Shown piece by piece: positions 27,878 to 35,639 of a stretch of 64,000 nucleotides of DNA. Made by a program: the position numbers and the translations under genes. Source of the stretch: UBA7803 sp963822255 (GTDB lineage Bacteria > Pseudomonadota > Gammaproteobacteria > Pseudomonadales > Azotimanducaceae); NCBI GenBank assembly GCA_963822255.1, contig CAWGGV010000001.1, positions 372,001 through 436,000 of the forward strand, read 5' to 3'. Below the pieces are notes generated by a model. It was not told the DNA's origin. It saw nothing but the letters and a program-made list of their open reading frames with translations, and ran no database searches. How positions within the stretch are numbered: the first letter of the stretch is position 1; every line of letters begins with the position of its first letter.

Positions 27878-30194
27878 CCCGGTACCTCCCGCCGAGCGCG
27901 AGCAGATAGGCGGCCGTGACCCCCACCGCCACGGTGACGCCAATGCCGTGGAGCACCGGGATCGACGAGGCGGCGAGCAACCCGAACACCACCGCGGTAG
28001 ACACGAAGCACGCCGTCACCGCATGGAGAGTGTCCCGGGCGTCCTCGCCCGCGGCGTCCTCGCCCGCGGCGTCCTCGCCCGCGGCGTCCTCGCCCGCGGC
28101 GTCAGCGCCCGCGGGCATCGGCCGGCTGAAGAACAAGGCGTAGTCGAGACCGAGGCCGGCCACCAGGGCAGCCGCCACCAGATCGAACAGCGACAGGCTG
28201 CCGAGCAGGCGCGCGGCCACCGCCACGGTCAAGGTTACGCTGCCGAGCAACGTGCCCGTGACCCACGCCAGCCGGCGCCAGGAACGAAGCGCCAGCGCCA
28301 GCACCACCGTCACCGCTGCCAGCGCGCCGGCGAGGATCTCGAGCAGACGTACCCTATAGGTGGCCAGCAGCGACCGGGACGCTGACCGCAGATCCACCAG
28401 GGTGGTGCCGGAGGCGCTGCCGAGCCGCCGGGCCAACACCTGGGGATGGTCGAGCCCCCTCAGAAACGTCAGCGCCACCCAGCCGCGCTGGTCGGCGTAG
28501 AGCATGCCGTCGACCACCTCGGCGAGGGCCGTGCCGGCGTAGCTGTCCGGGGTGACCACCCCACCGGCGAAGGCCGTGCGGCGGACGTCGGCGACGAACG
28601 GCGCGAGCGCGGCGGCCCGGAAGCCGAGACCGGTTGCGGCTTCCTGCACCCGCTGCTCGAGGCCCAGCGGGACCAGCGCAGCGCGGCGCTGGCGCTGGGT
28701 GTCCGGGTCCGGCACCAGTGCGGTAACCGCCTGCCAGCCCTGGAGCACCCCGTCGTGCGCGGCAGCGGCCAGGGTCGTCTCCAGGTCGCGCACCCGTGCC
28801 AGCACGGCGGCCCGGCCGCCGGCGCGGGAGACCGCCAGATAGCGGATGTCGGGCGCACCGGTCTGCTGCCGCAAGCGTCGATCCACGGCAAGGGTCTCGG
28901 CAGGCACCGGGGTCAGGGTCGACAGATCATCGTTCCAGACCGCCCGGTCGCCGGCGAGCAAACCGGCGCCTGCGGCGAGACACACCGCCAGCGGCCAGAA
29001 GCGCACCGCCACCGGCTGCACCGCAAGGGATACAGCGGCGGAACCCATGTGCGGCACGCGGCTGCCGACGGCCATGGCGTCAGCCATCCGCGGCAGCAAC
29101 AGCCAGGCGAAGAACGCCGCGGCGGCGATGCCGACCGCTGAGAACACGCCGAGTTGAACCATGCCGGGAGAGCCGCTGAAGGTGAAGGCGAGGAACGCCA
29201 GCGCGGTGCTTGCGGCGCTCAACATCAAGGTCGGCCAGATGCCGGAGAGGCCGGCCGCTCCCGATCGACGCGCGTGACTCAGGACGTGCAGCCCGTAGTC
29301 CACGGTGACCCCCATCAGGGTGAAGCCGAAGGCCAGGGTGATGCCGTGCACTGTGGGAAAGATCAGCGCCAGAGCGGCCAGCCCGGCAAGCCCGCCGGCG
29401 GCGAGCGGCACGGCCGCCAGCAGCACGGCACGTAGCCGGCGGTAGGCGACCCACAGCAACACGGCGAGCACCAGCGCGGCGGCAATGCTGAAGTACGTGG
29501 CCTCACGGGATACGGCCTGCTGCAGGCGAATGCCATAGGCGCCGGCACCATAGAGGGCGGGCTCGGCAGCGGGCGCCACGGACCGCACCGCCGCCAGCAC
29601 CTGACGCACCAGGGCCTGCTGGGCCGCCAGGTCGAAGGCGGGTGGCCGGGTCTGCAGTAACAGGAACGGCGCCCTTGCGCTCAGGTGGTAGTCGGCGGCC
29701 GATGCCTCCGACGCCACCCGGTCCAGCACGCTGACGCTGGCGAGGTAAGGATCGGCGGCGATCAGCCGGAGGAACCCGGGATCGTCGATCATCGCCATGT
29801 CGCCGCGCCGCGCCTGCAGCGCCCGCCGCAGACCGGCCACGGAGGTGTCCACGTCGACCAGCAGATACCGGTTGTCGAACACCGGCGCCGGTATGGATTC
29901 AATGCCGGGATCGAACTCTCGCGGCAGAACGCTGCGCACGCCGTCCAGGGCCGCAAGCCGGGCGGCAGCCGCGTCGACCTGGTCCGCGGATGCGCCCGGC
30001 AGGACGACGAACAACATGCGCGACCCCGGCCCCTGGCCCACCCGGTCGATGAGCACCTGCTGGGCCTCGGTCACCGGCCGCGGCAGGAAGTAGGCGAGGT
30101 CGTAGCTCAGGCTGAGCCGGGTCAGCACCACCCAGGCCGCGACGCCGGCGAGCAGAGCGAAGCCGAGCCACCGGAGCGCATCCGTTCGGCTCAA
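27804..30194 (-). CDS. MMPL/RND-family exporter
   Basis: Membrane exporter of 796 residues with the MMPL pattern: two repeats, each a membrane helix, a large extracytoplasmic loop and five more helices. Helix 1 is at about 10-25, and the second repeat begins near RFWPLAVCLAAGAGLL. GVTVDYGLHVLSHARR and GLGLDYALFFS are the paired helix-4 motifs of the family. Aryl-polyene clusters encode one such protein, believed to move the polyene lipid to the outer membrane with the LolA-like protein next door. Start TTG 30194 overlaps the LolA-like stop (TTGA). Between GLGLDYALFFS and ARDTLHAV an AAGED repeat is inserted, and the C-terminus overlaps the opposing halogenase gene. Confidence 0.88.
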   Translation of the reverse strand: MSRTDALRWLGFALLAGVAAWVVLTRLSLSYDLAYFLPRPVTEAQQVLIDRVGQGPGSRMLFVVLPGASADQVDAAAARLAALDGVRSVLPREFDPGIESIPAPVFDNRYLLVDVDTSVAGLRRALQARRGDMAMIDDPGFLRLIAADPYLASVSVLDRVASEASAADYHLSARAPFLLLQTRPPAFDLAAQQALVRQVLAAVRSVAPAAEPALYGAGAYGIRLQQAVSREATYFSIAAALVLAVLLWVAYRRLRAVLLAAVPLAAGGLAGLAALALIFPTVHGITLAFGFTLMGVTVDYGLHVLSHARRSGAAGLSGIWPTLMLSAASTALAFLAFTFSGSPGMVQLGVFSAVGIAAAAFFAWLLLPRMADAMAVGSRVPHMGSAAVSLAVQPVAVRFWPLAVCLAAGAGLLAGDRAVWNDDLSTLTPVPAETLAVDRRLRQQTGAPDIRYLAVSRAGGRAAVLARVRDLETTLAAAAHDGVLQGWQAVTALVPDPDTQRQRRAALVPLGLEQRVQEAATGLGFRAAALAPFVADVRRTAFAGGVVTPDSYAGTALAEVVDGMLYADQRGWVALTFLRGLDHPQVLARRLGSASGTTLVDLRSASRSLLATYRVRLLEILAGALAAVTVVLALALRSWRRLAWVTGTLLGSVTLTVAVAARLLGSLSLFDLVAAALVAGLGLDYALFFSRPMPAGADAAGEDAAGEDAAGEDAAGEDARDTLHAVTACFVSTAVVFGLLAASSIPVLHGIGVTVAVGVTAAYLLALGGRYRVNRGRPPVPAAAAPGRPPPGAADR
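28039..28113. repeat. 15-base tandem repeat within the exporter gene
   Basis: Five head-to-tail units of GCGTCCTCGCCCGCG (plus strand), four identical and the fifth degenerate (GCGTCAGCGCCCGCG). On the coding strand they encode repeats of Ala-Gly-Glu-Asp-Ala. Because the unit is a multiple of three, changes in copy number would lengthen or shorten an acidic loop without breaking the frame. Confidence 0.9.
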
Positions 30195-30781
30195 GGCACA
30201 TCCTGCTCGAGCTGCATCTCCTGCCAGGCGCCGCTCTTGCGTTCCATGCGCACGCGTCGGATCCGATCTGCCGAGCCGACGACGACGATCCGCGCCAGTT
30301 GGCGCGACAGCGTCCGGTCGCTGGGAGTGAGCAGCAGTTGCCAGTCGGCGCGGTCACCCGCGACCTGCATGTCGAATCGTTCCTTCAGGGCGGCCGCATC
30401 GCCGCGCAGCAACGCATAGAGCGTCTCCAGGTACGCGCCGGCACGCCGATGCCGGTGCAGGTCGATGCGCCGGACACGGCCATCGCGGCTGATGGAGGCC
30501 TGGTCACCGTTGATGGTCGCGGTCTCCTCGAACGGCCGCTCGACCACCCGCACCAAGGTCCCGTCGTCCTGCAACGTCACATGGCCCTCGAGCACCATGG
30601 GCTCGGACAACAGCTCGTTCGACCGCCTCTCCGTGAACGCTACCCGGTCGCCGGGCTCGGCCGCGGCGAGAGCGATGATGGCGGCGGCGTCGGGCGGAGG
30701 CGCAGCGGCAGCCGACGCCGCCCCCGAGGACGCGGCCGCGGATCCCGCGATCGACCAGGCCAGGAGGACGACCGCGACCAT
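30191..30781 (-). CDS. LolA-like outer-membrane lipoprotein carrier protein
   Basis: About 196 residues, starting MVAVVLLAWSIAGSAAA with a signal peptide cleaved near residue 18-30. The body has the LolA-like half-barrel pattern (AFTERRSNELLSEPMVLEGHV, then SRDGRVRRIDL). LolA/LolB-like periplasmic proteins occur in aryl-polyene and xanthomonadin clusters and probably carry the lipid across the periplasm. Start ATG 30781 directly abuts the acyltransferase stop, and the stop overlaps the exporter start. Confidence 0.8.
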   Translation of the reverse strand: MVAVVLLAWSIAGSAAASSGAASAAAAPPPDAAAIIALAAAEPGDRVAFTERRSNELLSEPMVLEGHVTLQDDGTLVRVVERPFEETATINGDQASISRDGRVRRIDLHRHRRAGAYLETLYALLRGDAAALKERFDMQVAGDRADWQLLLTPSDRTLSRQLARIVVVGSADRIRRVRMERKSGAWQEMQLEQDVP

Positions 30782-31696
30782 TCACCGGCTCCAGAAGTCG
30801 AAGAAATTGAACCAGCTCATCGGCGCCGCCCGCACGTGGTGGGCCAGCCGGTCCGCATAGGCCTGTGCCCAGCGGGCGAGTTCTGCCTGCCGATCCGCTC
30901 GCGGGATGTCCATGCGACGGCACAGGATCTCGCAGTGGATCTCGTAGCCGTCGCCGACACAGCGCGGGAAGATCCCCACCACCGGCGCCTTGAAAGTGCT
31001 GGCAATGACATAAGGCCCGACGGGGAAACGCGCCCGGCCGCCGAGAAAGTCACATTCGACAGTGCGGTCCCGGGGCCGGTGCCGGTCGGCCAGAAAGCCG
31101 ACCCAGTGTCCCCGCTTCAGGGTCGAAGCGATGGCGAGCCCCAGCGCAACCGATCCCTGCTCTGAATCGATGATCAAGTCCGCGAACCCGGGATTGAGTG
31201 CTTCCAGGGCGTTCATGATGCGCGCGTTCACCTGCCGGTCGAGAACGATGTGCAGGTCCATGCCGCCGAGGCGCGGGCCGAGCACGCGGGCGGCCTCGAA
31301 CGAGCCCAGGTGGGCGGCGAGGAAGATGCCATGATCGGCCTCCCGCACCAGGGCTTCCACCGCGTCGGCGGCATGGAACGTCACCGGGATCGGCGGCGCC
31401 TCGGCGGCGAGGAAGAACACCCGGTCTGCAGTGACCCGGGCGAACTGCAGGAAATGTCGGAACACGTCCCGCCGCCGTACCGGACGGTCCAGCACCCGGC
31501 CGAGAAACGCCCGCGAGCAGCGGCGCTCGTAGCCGCGCACCAGATAGAAATAGGCGGTGACCGGATACAGAATTCCGCGCAGGACCCGGCGCCCGAGCAG
31601 GCGCGCCACCGTCATCAGCAAGCGGATGCCGAGCACCGTGCCCGCCTCCGGCCGGCGCTGCCACAGGGTCTGCGCGCTCAGGCTCTGCCCGCCCAC
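30782..31696 (-). CDS. LpxL-like (HtrB family) acyltransferase
   Basis: Acyltransferase of 304 residues related to lauroyl/myristoyl transferases of lipid A. The catalytic HxxxxE motif is H129-LGSF-E133, and the GFLADRHRPRDRT and PVGPYVIASTFKAPVVGIF segments fit the family. In this setting it probably transfers an acyl chain (aryl or fatty) to the polyene lipid scaffold. It is the second acyltransferase of the cluster, and lies 4 bases downstream of the ligase stop. Confidence 0.85.
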   Translation of the reverse strand: MGGQSLSAQTLWQRRPEAGTVLGIRLLMTVARLLGRRVLRGILYPVTAYFYLVRGYERRCSRAFLGRVLDRPVRRRDVFRHFLQFARVTADRVFFLAAEAPPIPVTFHAADAVEALVREADHGIFLAAHLGSFEAARVLGPRLGGMDLHIVLDRQVNARIMNALEALNPGFADLIIDSEQGSVALGLAIASTLKRGHWVGFLADRHRPRDRTVECDFLGGRARFPVGPYVIASTFKAPVVGIFPRCVGDGYEIHCEILCRRMDIPRADRQAELARWAQAYADRLAHHVRAAPMSWFNFFDFWSR

Positions 31697-31700
31697 CGGC

Positions 31701-33017
31701 TCAGCCCTCCGCCCGCAGCAGCGCCCGCACGGCGGCCCGGGTCAGCTTGCCGGTGTCCGAGCGGGGCAGGGCCGGCACCAGCTTCAGGGGCCGCGGCAGA
31801 AACGCCGCGTCCACCCGTTCGGCCAGGCGGCGGCGGATGCTCTCGGCGCTCTGGCCGGGCGCCACCACGAAGGCGACGAGACGATCGCTGCGGGCACCGA
31901 CGTCCGCCGGGTTGATGATGACAGCATCCTCCACGCCAGGGAGGCTGAGCAGCCGCGCGGTGAGATCCGCAAGGGAAGCCCGCTTGCCCGCCACCTTCAC
32001 CAGATCGCCCAGTCGGCCCAGCAGCCGGAAGCTGCCGTCGCCGGCCAGATCCAGCCGGTCCGCCAGCGCCACCGGCTCGGGCAGAAAGTCCGCGGAGACG
32101 AAGCTGACGCCGGCGTCGACCGACAGGGCGAGGCCCGGGAACGGTCGCCAGCGTTCGTCCGTGGCAGGCAACCGGTGGGCCAGAGTGCCCGCTTCGCTGC
32201 AGCCGTAGATCTCGAGCACGGGGCCGCCGAGTCGCTCTTCGGCGTCCATCGCCAGGGAACGTTCCAGCGGCGCGGTGGCGCAGACCAGCGCGTCAACGGC
32301 CGGAAAGTCCAGGCACGCGCGCAGCATGGCGCGCAGGTGAACGGGTGTGGTGACCAGCACCCGGCAGGATGCGACGGCGGCCAGCCCACGGCGGACGTCG
32401 CTGGGGAAGAACGATTCACCGCAGTAGACGGTCACCGCAGCGCGGGTGGGCAGCAGCATGGTCCATTCGAGACCGTACATGTGCCACGGCGGCACCGTGG
32501 CCACCAGGGCCGCGGGCTCCTCCGCGGCTGCGGAACCGGTCATGGCAGCGGCCGACAGCACCAGGCGCTCACTGTGCAGGCTCGCGCCCGCCACCAGGGC
32601 GCCCCAGCGCTTCTCATGGGCCTGGGGATCCCCGGTGCTGCCCGAGGTGAACGCAACGGCGGCCACCGCGTCATCAGGGATCTCCGGTACTCGAGGGGCG
32701 GCCTCGGCGCCTTGCCGCAGCACCACCGCATCGTCCCGAAGCGGCCGCGCCCCGGGGTACTGCTCGGCGAGCTTGCCGAGCGCGTCCGGCGAACGCGCCG
32801 CCGGCAGCAGGTTGGTGCGTCCCGCCAGCACCACGGCGAAGAACGCAACCATGAACCGGTAGCGGTCCTCGCAGACGTTGATGAGCCGGTCGCCGTCCGG
32901 CAGCGCCCCGGCCGTGGCCGTGACATCGGCGACGAACTCGCCGACCGTGACCGCCCTGCCGCCATGCCAGGCGAACGCTTCAGAGCGTTCGCGCCGGGTC
33001 AGGGGGGATGCCGTCAC
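31701..33017 (-). CDS. AMP-dependent acyl/aryl ligase
   Basis: ANL-superfamily adenylating enzyme of 438 residues. FTSGSTGDPQAHEKRW is the phosphate loop, VPPWHMYGLEW the A4-like segment, EIYGCSEAGT the A5 motif, and the C-terminal domain has LVKVAGKRASL and the final lysine region LPRSDTGKLTR. It is short, as are aryl-polyene ligases, and most likely activates hydroxybenzoate for loading on an ACP. The start is GTG 33017, 12 bases after the second ACP stop. Confidence 0.88.
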   Translation of the reverse strand: MTASPLTRRERSEAFAWHGGRAVTVGEFVADVTATAGALPDGDRLINVCEDRYRFMVAFFAVVLAGRTNLLPAARSPDALGKLAEQYPGARPLRDDAVVLRQGAEAAPRVPEIPDDAVAAVAFTSGSTGDPQAHEKRWGALVAGASLHSERLVLSAAAMTGSAAAEEPAALVATVPPWHMYGLEWTMLLPTRAAVTVYCGESFFPSDVRRGLAAVASCRVLVTTPVHLRAMLRACLDFPAVDALVCATAPLERSLAMDAEERLGGPVLEIYGCSEAGTLAHRLPATDERWRPFPGLALSVDAGVSFVSADFLPEPVALADRLDLAGDGSFRLLGRLGDLVKVAGKRASLADLTARLLSLPGVEDAVIINPADVGARSDRLVAFVVAPGQSAESIRRRLAERVDAAFLPRPLKLVPALPRSDTGKLTRAAVRALLRAEG

Positions 33018-33029
33018 GCCACTCCCGCG

Positions 33030-33296
33030 CTAACCGGTGGCAGCGTGTAGGTGGACGTAATCGGTCAGCGATCTGAGGGTCGCGAAGACGGCGCGGGTTT
33101 CCTCGTCCTCGGCCGAGAGGTGCACGCCGTACTCCTCGGCAATGGCCACGGCAATCTCCAGCGCATCGATGGAGTCGAGGCCGAGCCCGGCTTCCTCGAA
33201 CATCACCACCTCCGGATCGATCGCGTCCGGTTCCACATCCTCGAGGTTCAAAACCTCAACGATGAGGTTCGCCATGCGGCGTTCGTCTTCGGTCAT
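33030..33296 (-). CDS. acyl carrier protein 2
   Basis: ACP of 88 residues with the phosphopantetheine serine at Ser42 in GLGLDSIDALEIAV. Leads the operon ACP-ligase-acyltransferase-LolA-exporter and is likely loaded by the ligase that follows. Start ATG 33296; a good sigma-70 promoter lies just upstream. Confidence 0.9.
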   Translation of the reverse strand: MTEDERRMANLIVEVLNLEDVEPDAIDPEVVMFEEAGLGLDSIDALEIAVAIAEEYGVHLSAEDEETRAVFATLRSLTDYVHLHAATG

Positions 33297-33338
33297 GCGT
33301 AGCTTCCCTGGGGTTTCAGGACTCGGTGGGATCGGCCA

Positions 33339-33367
33339 ATTCTGGAGAAGACTGGTGGCCTTTTCAA
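33339..33367 (-). promoter_or_regulatory. promoter for the ACP2-ligase-exporter operon
   Basis: On the minus strand TTGAAA (33367-33362), a 17-base spacer and CAGAAT (33344-33339) form a good sigma-70 site about 43 bases ahead of the ACP2 start. Confidence 0.6.
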
Positions 33368-33464
33368 CTTGCCCTTAAGCTACACACGCTCGCCAACGGC
33401 GCAGGAAATCGCAGTGGATTCAGGGGGATGGGGAGTTGCGGAGAAGCCGCCGGACGGGACGGCC

Positions 33465-34839
33465 ATGAGTGCCGCCAGCGGAACGCTGGCGACGCGTGCC
33501 TGCGACGTGGCCGTGATCGGGGCCGGGCCCGCCGGGACCACGGCGGCGACTCTTCTGGCGCGCCGCGGCTGGGCCGTGACGGTGTTCGAGAAGGATCGCC
33601 ATCCGCGATTTCACATCGGCGAATCGCTCCTGCCCATGAACGTGCCGCTGTTCGAGCGTCTCGACGTGCTCGACGCCGTGCGCGCCATCGGCGTCTACAA
33701 ACCCGCCGCGGATTTCACCGGCCGCAACCGCCGGGACCACCATACCTTCCCCTTCGCCAACGCGTTGGGGCGCTCGCCCGACCACGCTTTCCAGGTGGTG
33801 CGCGAGGAACTCGACCTGCTGCTGGCCGACAACTGCCGGAGGGCCGGCGCCTCGCTGCTCGAGGACCATCGGGTGGCGCGGGTCGAGCTCGGCGGCGCCG
33901 GCGTCCAGCTGCTCCACGTCGAGCACGAGGGCGGGGTCAGCGTCTGGCGATGCCGCTACGTCGTGGATGCCTCGGGCCAGGACACGGTGCTGGCACGGCA
34001 GCAGGGCTGGCGGACGCGCGATCGACGCCACTCGGCGGCCGCTTTCTTCGCTCACTATCGCGGCGTGCCGCCGCGCGCCGGCGCGCAGGCCGGCAACATC
34101 AGCATCTACTGGTTCGAGCAGGGCTGGATCTGGATGATCCCGCTGAAGGGGGGCATCACCAGCATCGGCGCCGTCTGTGGGTCGGAGTTCGTCCGGGCCC
34201 GCCGCAACCGGGCCGGGAGCGGTACCCAGGAAGACCTTCTCGAGCAGGTGCTCGCCGCCTGTCCTGCCGCCGCGGAGCGTCTCGCCGGTGCCGAGCGCAC
34301 AGCGCCCGTTCGCTCCGCCGCCAACTATTCGTACGGCTGTACGCGGCACACGGGAGCCGGGTTTCGCCCTCGTCGGCGATGCCTTCACCTTCGTGGACCC
34401 GGTGTTTTCCAGCGGCGTCTACCTCGGCATGACCGGCGCCGAGTCACTGGTCCCATCCGTGGAGCACTGGCTGGCAGGGCGGCGGCTGCGCTACCGGCTG
34501 TCGAGCCTGGGCTACCGCCGCCGGATGCGGCGTGGGATCCGCGCCTTCAAGTGGTTCATCTACCGCTTCAACACCCCCGCCATGGCCTGGCTGTTCGAGA
34601 ACCCGCGCAATGTCCTGGGGGTGGAACGGGCGGTGGTGTCTCTGCTCGCCGGCGATGTCTACGAGGGCTGGAACATCCGCCTGCGGCTGGTCGTGTTCAA
34701 GGCCCTTTACGGGACGGTGGCTGTCCTTCAGCGCCTGGCACCGGGCCTGATGACGGTGGCGGCGGCCGCCGGCCCCCCGGACCAGACGACGACTCCCCGG
34801 CGGAAGGCGTCGCGTCCGGCGAGCCATCCGCCATCGAGA
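33465..34839 (+). CDS. FAD-dependent halogenase-like monooxygenase 2, frameshifted, 3' end unresolved
   Basis: Second flavin monooxygenase of the cluster. VIGAGPAG (17-24), RFHIGESLLP (about 53-62), GWIWMIP with the W-x-W-x-I-P signature at 221-226, and GDAFTFVDPVFSSGVYLGM place it in the halogenase-like group; it is less like tryptophan halogenases than enzyme 1 and could be a non-halogenating oxidase. The frame shifts at about 34344-34347 (one extra base), between NYSYGCT and PGFALVGDAF. Downstream the open frame would run far into the opposing PaiB gene, so the true stop is probably lost to another indel; a TGA pair at 34748-34753 is one candidate. The end given here is only the neighbour boundary. 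Confidence 0.72.
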
Positions 34840-35502
34840 TCAGCGATCGGGCAACCTCCCCAGCGTCTCCAGAGCCGCCCACAGCTCCGGACGCTCGCGG
34901 CGGAGACCGGCTGTCAGCGCGGCGCGATCCCTCTGCGGACGATTCTGTCCGAGCTTCAGCTTGCCCACCATCTGATCGATGGTAAGGTCAATGCCGACGA
35001 TGCCGCCGAGCATCCGCTCGACGAACGCCTCGGGCGCATCGTCCACCTGCCACGGCCGTTCCCGCCCGGACTCCATGCGCTCGGTCAGCGACGTCACGAG
35101 CGCGCGCAGCCGGTCGCGATCGTGATGGACGTGAACGCGGCCCCGCACGTGCACCACCACGTAGTTCCAGGTAGGCACCACTTCGCCGCTCTCGGCTTTA
35201 GTGGCGTACCAGCTCGGCGTGACGTAGTGGTCGGGCCCGTGAAACATTACCAGCGCAGGCTGATCGTCGAGGTGCCGCCAGTGGTCGTTGGCCCGCGCCA
35301 GATGGGCCCTCAGGACATCCGCGCCACTCCGCTGCCGGTCGAGCAGAAACGGCAGGTGGCTCACCGCGGGCACCGGATCGGCGTTGCTCAGCAGCGTGCC
35401 GAACACGGTGCGGTCGACGATTTCGCCGAGCCGCTCCGCGTCGTCGAGCCGAAAGGGGGCGCGATTGTAGAAGCCATCGCTCGTCGTAGTCCGGGCCGTC
35501 AT
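34840..35502 (-). CDS. FMN-binding PaiB-like protein
   Basis: About 220 residues of the FMN-binding negative regulator family (PaiB, COG2808), a split-barrel flavin fold. Typical segments are HLPFLLD near residue 50, MFHGPDHYVTPSWY and VPTWNYVVVHVRG. Bacillus PaiB is linked to control of protease and sporulation genes, but most members are uncharacterised and may be flavoenzymes. It is divergent from the histidine kinase and outside the pigment operons. Confidence 0.9.
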   Translation of the reverse strand: MTARTTTSDGFYNRAPFRLDDAERLGEIVDRTVFGTLLSNADPVPAVSHLPFLLDRQRSGADVLRAHLARANDHWRHLDDQPALVMFHGPDHYVTPSWYATKAESGEVVPTWNYVVVHVRGRVHVHHDRDRLRALVTSLTERMESGRERPWQVDDAPEAFVERMLGGIVGIDLTIDQMVGKLKLGQNRPQRDRAALTAGLRRERPELWAALETLGRLPDR

Positions 35503-35536
35503 CGCTATCGCCTCCTCACCTCGCCACGTAGCTCGT

Positions 35537-35564
35537 ATAGTACGCGTGTGCCTGCGAGTTAGAA
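35537..35564 (-). promoter_or_regulatory. possible promoter of the PaiB-like gene
   Basis: On the minus strand TTCTAA (35564-35559), 16 bases, then TACTAT (35542-35537), about 35 bases ahead of the start. Moderate match. Confidence 0.42.
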
Positions 35565-35639
35565 CGGGCGGGTACCTCTACGTAACGCTCCGCCCTCTGT
35601 CTCTACTACAATGGGTGCCGAACGTGGATGGGGTTGATC

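Noticed and set aside
26030..27943. A 637-codon minus-strand frame opposite halogenase 1
   Set aside because: Antisense to a gene with clear FAD and halogenase motifs; no domain in the frame itself.
28039..28113. CRISPR or similar spaced repeat array
   Set aside because: The units are contiguous, 15 bases long, without spacers, and lie in frame inside a coding gene.
33465..34839. Naming the second flavoprotein a geranylgeranyl reductase
   Set aside because: The N-terminal motif is similar, but the W-x-W-x-I-P signature and cluster context fit a halogenase-like monooxygenase better.
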